Assembly (NCBI GenBank): GCA_002345205.1 | Contig: DDVI01000023.1 | Coordinates: 1 to 18,701 of the forward strand | From: Bdellovibrionaceae bacterium UBA2316 | Lineage (GTDB): Bacteria; Bdellovibrionota; Bdellovibrionia; Bdellovibrionales; Bdellovibrionaceae | Length of the DNA stretch: 18,701 bases | Reading direction: 5' to 3' | In this document: positions 9,626 through 16,336 of the stretch, piece by piece | How the letters are laid out: the number at the start of each line of letters is the position of its first letter | Position numbering within the stretch: the stretch's first letter is position 1 | Position numbers and translations under genes: made by a program | The notes under the pieces: generated by a model | Told to the model about the DNA's origin: nothing | Databases searched by the model: none | Seen by the model: only the letters and a program-made list of their open reading frames with translations

Positions 9626-11073
9626 TGACCACCTCCGAATGTTTTTAACTGCGCATAGATATTAACCACGTCTGCTTGGGATCTTAAGCGCGCCAATTGT
9701 GCATTTGCATAATCTTGTTCAAACTGCAAAACCGTAAACGTCGTTGTTAAACCTTTAGTTTGACGACCACGTTCAAATTCCATTTTACTCCGTTGCGCTT
9801 TTTCCATCTTCTGCGCTAATTGATACCGCCCCATGCTGTCTTTAAATTGATTCGTTAAATCTTTCCACTGGCGCTCTTGCTCGAAAACTTTACGTTTATA
9901 GTTCAAATCCGCAGCCATTGCTTCTTTTCGATAACCCTGGCGAATGCTATCTACTGTTCCTAGGCTTAATGGAATATCAACGCGTAAACCGACAACATAA
10001 TTAGGATGGTCGGACTTCATTCCCTCTTTTAACGCTTCATTAGAATCAGCATCACGGCCTGTCATACCATACGTTCCGTACAAACTTACGTTAGGTTTAA
10101 TTTTCTCTTCGCCCAAGCGACTGCTGGCCTCGGCTAATGACTTTTGAAAAGCCGCAGCCTTAACGTCATCACGATACTGTTCGCGATTTGGAACTTCCAA
10201 ACTTAGAAGAACTTTTTCATCTAATAGTGACACTTGCTCCATAACCACTTCAGAATCACCCCCCCTCATTGTATTAAAATTACGGCTAGCCGCACGTTCT
10301 TCATCCAATGCTGTTTGTAATTCTAAACTACGAGCCAAATAATTTGCTTCAGTTTGCAAAAAGTCAGATTGATTCCCTAAGTTTAACTTAGCTCGCTGAC
10401 CACTCCACTGTTTCATCTTTTCCGCACGACCCAACGTTTCTTTAGTCGCGGCTACCGCTTCCCGAGCAATCGCTAAACGCCAGTACGCGCTTTCCGCTTG
10501 GGCTAAAAATTGCTTTTGCTTGTACGACTCGCCAAATTTATTAGCATTCAGTTGTGATGAAATTACATTTTGTGCAGCGACTGTTTCCGCACCTAACCAG
10601 TTACGTCCCAGGGATTGAGTCAGTTCAACAACGGGACCCGACGTATAATAGTTAGTTAAAGGAACAAACGCCGTATTAGCACCCGGCAACGCCATGTTGA
10701 CATGATTATATAGAAGCTTTGCTTCCAAGCCAAAATCCGTAACTTGTTTTACACCTAATGAATAGGATGTCGACGCCATCTGGTCGCCTTGCAATGGTGA
10801 ACCCGTTTCGCGTTTGTCATTTAGATATTGAGCCGTACCTAACAATGAGGGGCGTGTCGAAAGTTTTGGTTCGTCTGCCCGCTGTTCGCTGGCTTCGATT
10901 GTCTTTTCACTGGCCTGAAAGCCCTGATGACCTTTACGAACTTGATTTAAAAATTCATCGACTGTCATGCGCGCACCTTGAGCGTAAGCGCCCTCGACTT
11001 GACTCAAAGAAAAGACAAAAAGAAACCCCAATGTTCCTGCTTTTTTAAGTATTTTTGCTATTACATTTCCCAT
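9622..11073 (-). CDS. TolC-family outer-membrane efflux protein
   Basis: This 483-residue protein is the expected size for an outer-membrane factor, which trimerises into the beta-barrel and periplasmic tunnel of a tripartite exporter. It has a signal peptide (positively charged start, hydrophobic 'GTLGFLFVFSL', cleavage probably after 'GAYA' near residue 31). Two OEP-type halves follow, each with long alpha-helical coiled-coil stretches rich in Ala, Gln, Glu and Arg and a short strand pair (for example 'SYSLGVKQVTDFGLEAKLLY' region and 'NYVVGLRVDIPLSLG'). A GGTGG ribosome binding site lies six bases before the ATG. It is the first gene of the operon with the RND pump and TetR regulator. No N-terminal lipobox is seen. 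Confidence 0.92.
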   Translation of the reverse strand: MGNVIAKILKKAGTLGFLFVFSLSQVEGAYAQGARMTVDEFLNQVRKGHQGFQASEKTIEASEQRADEPKLSTRPSLLGTAQYLNDKRETGSPLQGDQMASTSYSLGVKQVTDFGLEAKLLYNHVNMALPGANTAFVPLTNYYTSGPVVELTQSLGRNWLGAETVAAQNVISSQLNANKFGESYKQKQFLAQAESAYWRLAIAREAVAATKETLGRAEKMKQWSGQRAKLNLGNQSDFLQTEANYLARSLELQTALDEERAASRNFNTMRGGDSEVVMEQVSLLDEKVLLSLEVPNREQYRDDVKAAAFQKSLAEASSRLGEEKIKPNVSLYGTYGMTGRDADSNEALKEGMKSDHPNYVVGLRVDIPLSLGTVDSIRQGYRKEAMAADLNYKRKVFEQERQWKDLTNQFKDSMGRYQLAQKMEKAQRSKMEFERGRQTKGLTTTFTVLQFEQDYANAQLARLRSQADVVNIYAQLKTFGGGQ

Positions 11074-11091
11074 TGCTTACCACCATTATTT

Positions 11092-11156
11092 ATGTAATTG
11101 TTTACTTACATGATTGAGTATCGGCGGATTATTCCGATTTATCAAGTAATTGTTTA
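11092..11156. promoter_or_regulatory. paired operator-like sites between tolC-like and tetR genes
   Basis: The 11-base word GTAATTGTTTA occurs twice in the same orientation, at 11094-11104 and 11146-11156, exactly 52 bases apart. The first copy is embedded in an inverted repeat ATGTAA-N8-TTACAT (11092-11111), the size typical of TetR operators. The first copy would fall in the leader of the efflux operon and the second over its -35 box and upstream of a TATAGT (11167-11172) that may be the -10 box of the divergent TetR gene. Binding by either TetR protein is inference. Confidence 0.5.
11117..11145 (-). promoter_or_regulatory. candidate promoter of the efflux operon
   Basis: Read on the minus strand, TTGATA (11145-11140) and GATACT (11122-11117) are separated by 17 bases, a good sigma-70 layout. 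Transcription would start near 11110, about 37 bases before the TolC-like ATG. An ATCGG/CCGAT inverted repeat (11120-11138) lies between the two boxes, and the operator-like direct repeats lie on both sides. Confidence 0.45.
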
Positions 11157-11204
11157 ATTGCAAAAGTATAGTTTTTAGACATACTGGAATAACGTAAGGA
11201 TAAA

Positions 11205-11828
11205 ATGCCTCAGAAGAAGACACTGACCCACCCAAAACGAGACCGCACCATTACTGAAGACAAACTTTTAAAAGCGGGAACGTCCGTGTTCTCAAGATAT
11301 GGATATGATGCGGCTACGACTAAACTCATATCCGTAAAATCGGGCGTAAATGAATCTTTAATTATGCGCTATTTTGGGGGCAAGGAAGGTTTGCTTTTAG
11401 AAATATTACGCCGTTATTTCGAAGACAATCGCAAAATCCCACTCGACTACCCGCCTCAAGAAAATCTGAAAGATGAATTCAGACACTATCTAGAATTTGG
11501 ACGCAACAATTCAAAAAAAAATAAAGAAATCGTACGCATCATGTTATTACGCGCGTCTTTAGACCCAAAGATTCGCGACAAAGTTCAGGCCATGTTGCCT
11601 GCTGATGGCGATCCAAAGTTTGTAGAACGTATTGATTTGCTAAAAACAAAAAAGAAAATACCCCAAGATTTAGATACTAAGTTTCTATCTTTAATTGGTT
11701 TTCAAAATTTTTGCTGCACGTTTATCTCGGGTTTCTTATTCGATGATAAAACTAATAAAGAAATTCAAGTCGCCCTCGACCTATTGGTTGATTTTACGTT
11801 AGACGGAATATTAAAAACGAAAGGCTAA
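11205..11828 (+). CDS. TetR-family regulator divergent from efflux operon
   Basis: The N-terminal 60 residues form a TetR helix-turn-helix domain ('EDKLLKAGTSVFSRYGYDAATTK', HTH about 38-57, ending 'LIMRYFGGKEGLL'). The rest is a helical effector domain ending in 'LLVDFTLDGILK', a usual TetR C-terminal helix. An AAGGA site about six bases before the ATG supports the start. It is transcribed away from the TolC-RND operon across 131 bases of shared regulatory DNA, the classic position for a local repressor such as AcrR. Its final four bases overlap the 3' end of the convergent rsgA gene. Which of the two flanking TetR proteins controls the pump cannot be told from sequence. Confidence 0.9.
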   Translation: MPQKKTLTHPKRDRTITEDKLLKAGTSVFSRYGYDAATTKLISVKSGVNESLIMRYFGGKEGLLLEILRRYFEDNRKIPLDYPPQENLKDEFRHYLEFGRNNSKKNKEIVRIMLLRASLDPKIRDKVQAMLPADGDPKFVERIDLLKTKKKIPQDLDTKFLSLIGFQNFCCTFISGFLFDDKTNKEIQVALDLLVDFTLDGILKTKG

Positions 11829-12841
11829 TTTTTGCGTTTAGAAACTTGAGGTGTTGATTTTTTTCGATTTCTTTTTTGTTGAGCTTCTTGCGCTTTTTCT
11901 TGCTTAAGCTGAATCGCTCGCACTTCCGCTTCTAATTTTAAATAACTTTCCCAACGGTCCTGCTCAAGACTCCCGTCTTCAATTGCACTTTTGATCGCAC
12001 ATCCGGGCTCCGTTCTATGTTTACAGTCACTAAATCGACAACGTCCAAATAACTCAACAACATCATTGAATTCCGCCTCGAGCCCCTGGGAATGGTCAGC
12101 AAGCGCCAGTTCACGCATCCCCGGAGTATCAATTACTAGCCCGCCAAATCGACTAACATATAAATTTCTGGATGTCGTAGTATGGCGCCCTCGCCCATCT
12201 TTTTCACGAATTTCCTGAGTTTTGATTTGCTCTCTTCCAATTAAAAAATTAACTAACGTCGACTTACCGACCCCAGACGACCCAATTATGACTGCCGTCT
12301 TACCCGTCTCTAAATACTCTTCAAAAAAGTCAGCCTCTTCAAACGAATCTTTCGACAGTGGATGAACTGGAATTCCCGGAAATAGCTCTTTTAAATCAGA
12401 AACGAATTCAGCCGTTTCTTCCGGATACAAATCAGATTTGGTTAACAATATTACTGGCGCTGTATCAGAATCAAGTGCGATCGCAAGATAACGTTCGATT
12501 CGACGTTCATTTAAGTCTTCATTAAGCGACGTCACTATAAATGTGTAATCCACGTTGGTGGATAGAATTTGCCCGTCAGAGGATTCCCCGATTTGCTTCC
12601 GATAAATCGTCGTCTTTCGCGGACAAATCTGATGAATGATAGCTTTGTCAGCATCCTCTAAAATCTCGATCAAAACCCAATCCCCAACGGCAGGGTAATC
12701 TTTGCGCATTTTAGCTTGATGTTTCATCTTTCCACTAATAGCCGCCCAGCAGGTCGCATCCTTGCCCCATTGAACCTTATAGAGCCCGCGCTCTTCACAA
12801 ATAACTCGTGACGGAATACACATCTTTGTTTCTTCCGTCAC
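11825..12841 (-). CDS. rsgA: RsgA ribosome small-subunit GTPase
   Basis: RsgA is a GTPase that helps the 30S subunit mature and checks its decoding centre. The protein has an OB-fold N-terminal domain ('PAVGDWVLIE'), then the circularly permuted GTPase motifs in the order G4 'TKSD' (134-137), G1 'GSSGVGKS' (187-194) and G3 'DTPG' (238-241), and a C-terminal zinc-binding set Cys268, Cys273, His275, Cys281. The tail is lysine/arginine-rich, suited to rRNA contact. The given start is a GTG at 12841, the first conventional start in frame, but the frame remains open upstream and encodes 'YGWSEFFSQ', a sequence typical of the N-terminus of this RsgA subfamily. Translation therefore probably begins further up, near 12880-12892, where only ATT or ATA codons are available. 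The gene follows the thiolase gene closely and may be cotranscribed. Confidence 0.93.
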   Translation of the reverse strand: MTEETKMCIPSRVICEERGLYKVQWGKDATCWAAISGKMKHQAKMRKDYPAVGDWVLIEILEDADKAIIHQICPRKTTIYRKQIGESSDGQILSTNVDYTFIVTSLNEDLNERRIERYLAIALDSDTAPVILLTKSDLYPEETAEFVSDLKELFPGIPVHPLSKDSFEEADFFEEYLETGKTAVIIGSSGVGKSTLVNFLIGREQIKTQEIREKDGRGRHTTTSRNLYVSRFGGLVIDTPGMRELALADHSQGLEAEFNDVVELFGRCRFSDCKHRTEPGCAIKSAIEDGSLEQDRWESYLKLEAEVRAIQLKQEKAQEAQQKRNRKKSTPQVSKRKN

Positions 12842-12900
12842 AGGAGCCTGAGAAAAAAACTCGCTCCACCCATACTTAATTAAAAAATCTATGTCAGAAC

Positions 12901-14178
12901 TTATACAGACTCCAATATTGCCACTATACCCATTCCACCTGCAGTACAGATAGAAATCAAGCCACGTTTTTTGCCACCTGATGACAATAACTTAGCAAGC
13001 GTACCCGTTATACGTGCGCCTGTTGCAGCAAAAGGATGTCCCAGCGCCACGCTACTTCCGACTTGATTAATTTTGTTTCGATCAAAGCGACCAATTGGCG
13101 CCGACCGACCTAAAACTTCACGGCAGTATTTTTCGTCTTCCATAGCCTTTAAGTTACACAGAACTTGACCAGCAAAGGCTTCATGTAATTCGAAATAATC
13201 AAAATCAGCTGGAGTCAGTTTATTTCGAGCAAACAATTGCGAAATTGCCTTTGTTGGCGCCATTAGCAAACCATCACCTTTTACGAAATTGATAGCAGCC
13301 ACTTGCACGTCAACTAATTTAGCCAATGGTTTTGCTCCGACTTTATCCGCACCGATTCTATTACCGACAAGAACCGCAGCGGCACCATCAGTCAATGGCG
13401 AACTATTACCTGCAGTCAAAGTCCCTGTTTTAGGATCAAATGCCGGTTTCAGCTTCGCCAATTTTTCCAAAGAGGTATCGCCACGTAACGTTCCATCACG
13501 TTTTAAACCATGGAATGGCGTTACTAAATCATCATAGAAACCGTTATCATAAGCCTTGGCTCCATTTTTATGGCTTGCTAATGCGAATTCATCTTGCTCC
13601 TGACGTGTGATTTCCCATTCCTTAACCATCAATTCACAGTGCTCACCCATCGACATTAATGTGCGAGGCTCATTTACACTTGGAACCGCTGGCTTAAGCG
13701 CACCCAAACTCATTTTCGCTAATGCCTGAACTTGCTCGCCAAATGTTTTGGCTTTATTTAAATCCAGTAACACCTGCTGAAAGGTTTTAGAAACCTCAAT
13801 TGGCAAATCACTATTTGTATCAACACCGCCAGCAATGCCGATATCAATTGCCCCCGCGTGAGCCTTTAAACCAATTTGCCATACATTTTCAAGTCCTGTT
13901 CCACACGCACGTTGAACATTATATGCCGGGGAATGCGGGTGAATTTTGGTTGATAACAAAACCTCTCGAGCCAAATTAAAATCAGACGAACTATTCATAA
14001 CCGCCCCGATCGCGGTATCATCAATTAATTTACCTTCTAAATGATAGCGATCCACAAGTCCTTCCAAGGCCGCAACCATCAAGTCTTTGCGACTAACAGC
14101 GGAATACGTCGTTTGACTTTTTGCAAACGGAATACGGGAACTCCCCAGTATATACACATCATTATTGTTTGTTTTCAT
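12901..14178 (-). CDS. fadI: acetyl-CoA acyltransferase (FadI-like thiolase)
   Basis: At 425 residues this matches FadI-type thiolases, which cleave 3-ketoacyl-CoA with CoA in the last step of fatty-acid beta-oxidation. The catalytic residues are all visible: nucleophile Cys92 in 'RACGTGLE', His332 in 'HEAFAG', His381 in 'GHPFAATGAR', and Cys411 in 'CTAGGMG'. The ATG at 14178 overlaps the 3' end of the upstream TetR gene by 17 bases and has a GGGAG site six bases before it, so the two genes form an operon. The usual partner, the FadJ-type hydratase/dehydrogenase, is not in the window. A biosynthetic acetoacetyl-CoA thiolase is less likely given the length and FadI-like sequence. The gene symbol is by resemblance. 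Confidence 0.88.
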   Translation of the reverse strand: MKTNNNDVYILGSSRIPFAKSQTTYSAVSRKDLMVAALEGLVDRYHLEGKLIDDTAIGAVMNSSSDFNLAREVLLSTKIHPHSPAYNVQRACGTGLENVWQIGLKAHAGAIDIGIAGGVDTNSDLPIEVSKTFQQVLLDLNKAKTFGEQVQALAKMSLGALKPAVPSVNEPRTLMSMGEHCELMVKEWEITRQEQDEFALASHKNGAKAYDNGFYDDLVTPFHGLKRDGTLRGDTSLEKLAKLKPAFDPKTGTLTAGNSSPLTDGAAAVLVGNRIGADKVGAKPLAKLVDVQVAAINFVKGDGLLMAPTKAISQLFARNKLTPADFDYFELHEAFAGQVLCNLKAMEDEKYCREVLGRSAPIGRFDRNKINQVGSSVALGHPFAATGARITGTLAKLLSSGGKKRGLISICTAGGMGIVAILESV

Positions 14179-14764
14179 ATTTTACTCCCTCTCTAGAAAT
14201 AGTTAATAACATTTTTTTTGCTGTTCTGATCATATCTATTTTCACATCGTCATTCTTCATTGACCGCGCCATCACCAACGTGCCAACCATGGACGAAAAA
14301 ATAAACTTGGCGTACTTCAGCCGTTCATCAGCGCGCTTATGAGGCAACCCGCTTGACATAACTGTAAATATAATCTGCATCTTTTCTTCAATCATTTCAC
14401 GAACTGATGGCTTCAGTCTATGCAGATCTGAACCTAATGCTACAAACACACACCCACGTTCGACAGCATCAATATGTCTTTCATCTAAGTAATACTCAAC
14501 AAACTTGGCTACAGTCTGGGAACCATATTTTTTATATTGCTCCGAATGCTGCGCAATCAGCCGGTCAAGCTCCCTTAGGATCACTTGCGCAAACAAATCA
14601 TCTTTAGATTTAAAATGACTATACAGAGCACCCGACGTTAAACCTAAACGTTTCATTATCTTATCAACAGGTGCCGCATTTTGGCCCCAGACTTTTAAGC
14701 TTGCTAGGGTTTCGACTAAAATCTTTTCTTTGATCTGGGCTTTTTCTTCCTGGCTTACCCGCAT
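14162..14764 (-). CDS. TetR-family regulator of the thiolase operon
   Basis: A TetR DNA-binding domain occupies residues 8-58, with helix-turn-helix about 31-51 and the end signature 'GALYSHFKSKDDLF'. The C-terminal domain contains 'ERGCVFVALGSDL', a pattern seen in TetR proteins of the NemR/AcrR-like group with a Cys in the ligand domain. I chose the ATG at 14764 because AAGGA lies seven bases upstream and because the frame's earlier TTG at 14827 coincides with a promoter -35 box. The gene is autoregulated by appearance: a perfect palindrome overlaps its own promoter. It is coupled to the thiolase gene, so the inducer may be an acyl-CoA or fatty acid (inference). Confidence 0.9.
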   Translation of the reverse strand: MRVSQEEKAQIKEKILVETLASLKVWGQNAAPVDKIMKRLGLTSGALYSHFKSKDDLFAQVILRELDRLIAQHSEQYKKYGSQTVAKFVEYYLDERHIDAVERGCVFVALGSDLHRLKPSVREMIEEKMQIIFTVMSSGLPHKRADERLKYAKFIFSSMVGTLVMARSMKNDDVKIDMIRTAKKMLLTISREGVKYENKQ

Positions 14765-14777
14765 GGCGCGATCCTTT

Positions 14778-14803
14778 ATATTAATAACGATCGTTATTAA
14801 TAT
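14778..14803. promoter_or_regulatory. 26-bp perfect palindrome, probable TetR operator
   Basis: The left half ATATTAATAACGA (14778-14790) and right half (14791-14803) are exact reverse complements with no spacer; the core is AACGATCGTT. It starts 14 bases before the TetR ATG and covers the -10 box and predicted transcription start, so a bound repressor dimer would block initiation. Confidence 0.8.
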
Positions 14804-14827
14804 CGGTCGCGGTTCAACTTTTGTCAA
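14799..14827 (-). promoter_or_regulatory. promoter of tetR-thiolase operon
   Basis: On the minus strand a perfect TTGACA (14827-14822) is followed after exactly 17 bases by GATATT (14804-14799). The predicted start near 14792 lies inside the 26-bp palindrome. The box and spacing fit sigma-70 well. Confidence 0.7.
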
Positions 14828-14860
14828 TACACCAAAATGAGAATCTATTTAGAGCATTTA

Positions 14861-15001
14861 CTAAACATGGTCTTTAATCACGCCCGATACCCAATCCATG
14901 AAGACTTGCGCAGGTTTAGCCAAATTTCGACAATGAGCATAGATCAGAGACACAGGCATCAGATCAACGAATTGAGGCATAAGGCCCAATGTTTTATAAT
15001 T
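14861..15001 (-). pseudogene. C-terminal remnant of a LysR-family regulator
   Basis: The minus-strand frame ends with about 46 residues, including 'LMPVSLIYAHCRNLAKPAQ' and 'VFMDWVSGVIKDHV', followed by a TAG stop. This matches the usual end of LysR-type regulators (the 'vPvsLvYp.rr.LspkvraFvdwv' pattern). The frame closes upstream at 15002-15004 with a stop, so the DNA-binding domain and most of the effector domain are gone. No start codon with a ribosome binding site precedes the remnant. It is most likely the 3' scar of a deleted gene. Confidence 0.65.
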
Positions 15002-15023
15002 TTAATATTTTGATACACACGAT

Positions 15024-15203
15024 CTAGTGTCGTGTGGGATTTCTTAGATCTTTTGGATAACCAAAAAGTTGTTTGCGACTACGCCAGCAGAACACTTGAC
15101 GACGCCTCGCCACTTTGTTTTCACTTTCTATAGCGTCCAAAGCTTTTTTAATTTTTTCTTTTTCATTTACATTTTTTTTGTGCTTAGTGACGTCCTTGTT
15201 CAT
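15024..15203 (-). CDS. tiny basic hypothetical protein (59 aa)
   Basis: The frame encodes a very basic protein: a Lys/Glu/Asn-rich helical first half ('KEKIKKALDAIESENKVARRR') and a second half with one Cys and several Arg ('CWRSRKQLFGYPKDLR'). Two ATG codons stand in a row at 15206 and 15203; GAGG lies five bases before the second, so I use 15203. The good ribosome binding site and amphipathic start support a real gene, but the last third could be chance reading frame after the LysR deletion. No family recognised. Confidence 0.4.
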   Translation of the reverse strand: MNKDVTKHKKNVNEKEKIKKALDAIESENKVARRRQVFCWRSRKQLFGYPKDLRNPTRH

Positions 15204-15370
15204 CATTACCTCACATTTTGTATAAATACGATTTAGCTAATTTTTAAACTAGCAACATTAACGCCATTTCAAAAAATCTTTAATTCATTTCGATTGAATA
15301 TCTGTGCTTACCATTAAGCATTTGAGGCAGAATGAATCGCGTCTGTCAGAAGCCGGGGCAAATAGTAACG

Positions 15371-15396
15371 TGTATATTTCTGTACTTAAATATACA
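15371..15396. repeat. inverted repeat TGTATATTT-N8-AAATATACA
   Basis: Two perfect 9-base arms (15371-15379 and 15388-15396) are separated by eight bases. The AT-rich composition and 26-base span suit an operator for a dimeric regulator better than a stable RNA hairpin. It lies about 165 bases before the small minus-strand gene and 290 before the stress gene. Confidence 0.5.
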
Positions 15397-15464
15397 TACG
15401 CTCAGACTTGATTCCACCTGGCACTTGCTTTGCTTTTACTTTGTTTCAACTACGATCTGCGGTG

Positions 15465-15531
15465 CTCACCAACAGACCCAGTTGCTTTAAGAACTCTTTA
15501 TTCTAGTATCCCTCCCCTCAAGGTTGGTGAG
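15465..15531. repeat. long-range inverted repeat CTCACCAAC / GTTGGTGAG
   Basis: The 9-base arms at 15465-15473 and 15523-15531 are perfect reverse complements with 49 bases between them. Outside them GTG (15462-15464) and CAC (15538-15540) could extend the stem past a small bulge. As RNA this would close a large loop. Confidence 0.4.
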
Positions 15532-15632
15532 TTTTTGCACTCCCAGCCTTTCTCTAAAATTTCTCTCGGGACTATTTTTTTGATATCGAAAAAGATTGAG
15601 ATCCTGAGAGGAATTTCTCTTTTTTTGTAATC

Positions 15633-15660
15633 AAGGCAAGCTTCTTGCTTTTCGTTTCTT
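15633..15660 (+). terminator. candidate hairpin with T-rich tail before the stress gene
   Basis: AAGGCAAG (15633-15640) pairs with CTTGCTTT (15644-15651) across a three-base loop, with one G-T pair, and is followed by a T-rich tail. It ends 24 bases before the start of the stress gene, so it could end an upstream RNA or act as a leader attenuator. The stem is only moderately stable. Confidence 0.35.
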
Positions 15661-15683
15661 TAAGTATTTAAAAAGGAGACATC

Positions 15684-16259
15684 ATGAATAAATTTAGCTC
15701 TGTTTTTGGCATTTATAAAACACGAAATGAAACGCAAGAAACCATGGACTCGCTTGCGGACGAAGGATTTGACTCATCAAAAATTTCGCTACTGTTTCCA
15801 GAAAACGCTAGCCCTCAAAATAATTTAGTCACGACAACCTCAAATTTATTACGCGGTCAAACTATCAATCAAAATTTGGATCTGATGGAGGATGCCAGGA
15901 CCGTTCACATACCTGGCTATGGTCCTTTAATTGCTGCCGGTCCCGCAATGGAATTTCTAAACCAAATTTCACATAGAGAGGCCGGCTGGATGGCAAATAC
16001 TATGATACAACAAGGTATTCCAGAATACGAAGCCAGACGATATGAAAAAAATGTTGATGAAGGGGTTTTTTTGTTGGCTGTCGAATGTGCGAGTTTTGAA
16101 AAGCAACAAATAGCGCAGAAAATTTTATCCGAACGAGGCGCTCGCTATATCGCGTTTACATCCGACATAAATCTAGACGAGGAAACTCAAGGACTATGGA
16201 TCGCTTCTCCTAACATTAACAAAGAAAACCCTACAGACTCCAAATTCTTTCAAACCTAA
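15684..16259 (+). CDS. YflT-like stress protein lacking the usual Gly-rich core (191 aa)
   Basis: The ends resemble the heat-induced stress protein YflT / general stress 17M-like family: the start 'VFGIYKTRNETQETMDSLADEGF' region followed by 'DSSKISLLFPE' (residues about 7-40), the block 'IPGYGPLIAAGPAMEFL' (76-92), and 'GIPEYEARRYEKNVDEGVFLLAVE' region (111-134, quoted here by its start 'GIPEYEARRYEK'). In most relatives the middle is a long Gly/Ala-rich membrane-like hairpin; here it is shortened and polar, so the protein looks soluble. The tail past residue 160 is acidic and has no counterpart in the neighbour. AGGAG lies seven bases before the ATG. It converges on its paralog at 16596-17147 and shares the terminator at 16282. 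The biochemical role of the family is not established. Confidence 0.75.
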   Translation: MNKFSSVFGIYKTRNETQETMDSLADEGFDSSKISLLFPENASPQNNLVTTTSNLLRGQTINQNLDLMEDARTVHIPGYGPLIAAGPAMEFLNQISHREAGWMANTMIQQGIPEYEARRYEKNVDEGVFLLAVECASFEKQQIAQKILSERGARYIAFTSDINLDEETQGLWIASPNINKENPTDSKFFQT

Positions 16260-16272
16260 CTCGGTTTAAATC

Positions 16273-16317
16273 AAAAAAAAACTCCGCTTCAGATTTCTGA
16301 AGCGGAGCAAAGTTTTA
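16273..16317. terminator. strong bidirectional intrinsic terminator
   Basis: CTCCGCTTCAG (16282-16292) and CTGAAGCGGAG (16297-16307) form an 11-base-pair perfect stem with a four-base loop. Nine A residues (16273-16281) give a T-run on the minus strand, and 'caaagttttattt' gives a weaker one on the plus strand. It serves the stress gene ending at 16259 (+) and the small gene ending at 16337 (-). Confidence 0.9.
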
Positions 16318-16336
16318 TTTGAGAATTATATTTCTA

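Larger units (their letters stand above)
15207..15683. other. 477-base gene-free stretch with several inverted repeats
   Basis: No frame here has a ribosome binding site with protein-like composition; the frame at 15430-15630 is Leu/Ser/Phe-rich and lacks a start signal. The stretch contains three separate inverted repeats (15371-15396, 15465-15531, 15633-15651) and a T-run at 15620-15627. It should hold the promoters of the stress gene at 15684 and of the small gene at 15203, and may encode a short RNA. Confidence 0.5.

Noticed and set aside
14765..14827. Longer N-terminus for the TetR protein starting at TTG 14827
   Set aside because: That TTG is part of the TTGACA -35 box, and the extension would translate the promoter and operator; the ATG at 14764 has a proper ribosome binding site.
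15430..15630. Plus-strand frame of 66 codons
   Set aside because: No ribosome binding site, composition rich in Leu, Ser and Phe without a signal peptide pattern, and it runs through inverted repeats.
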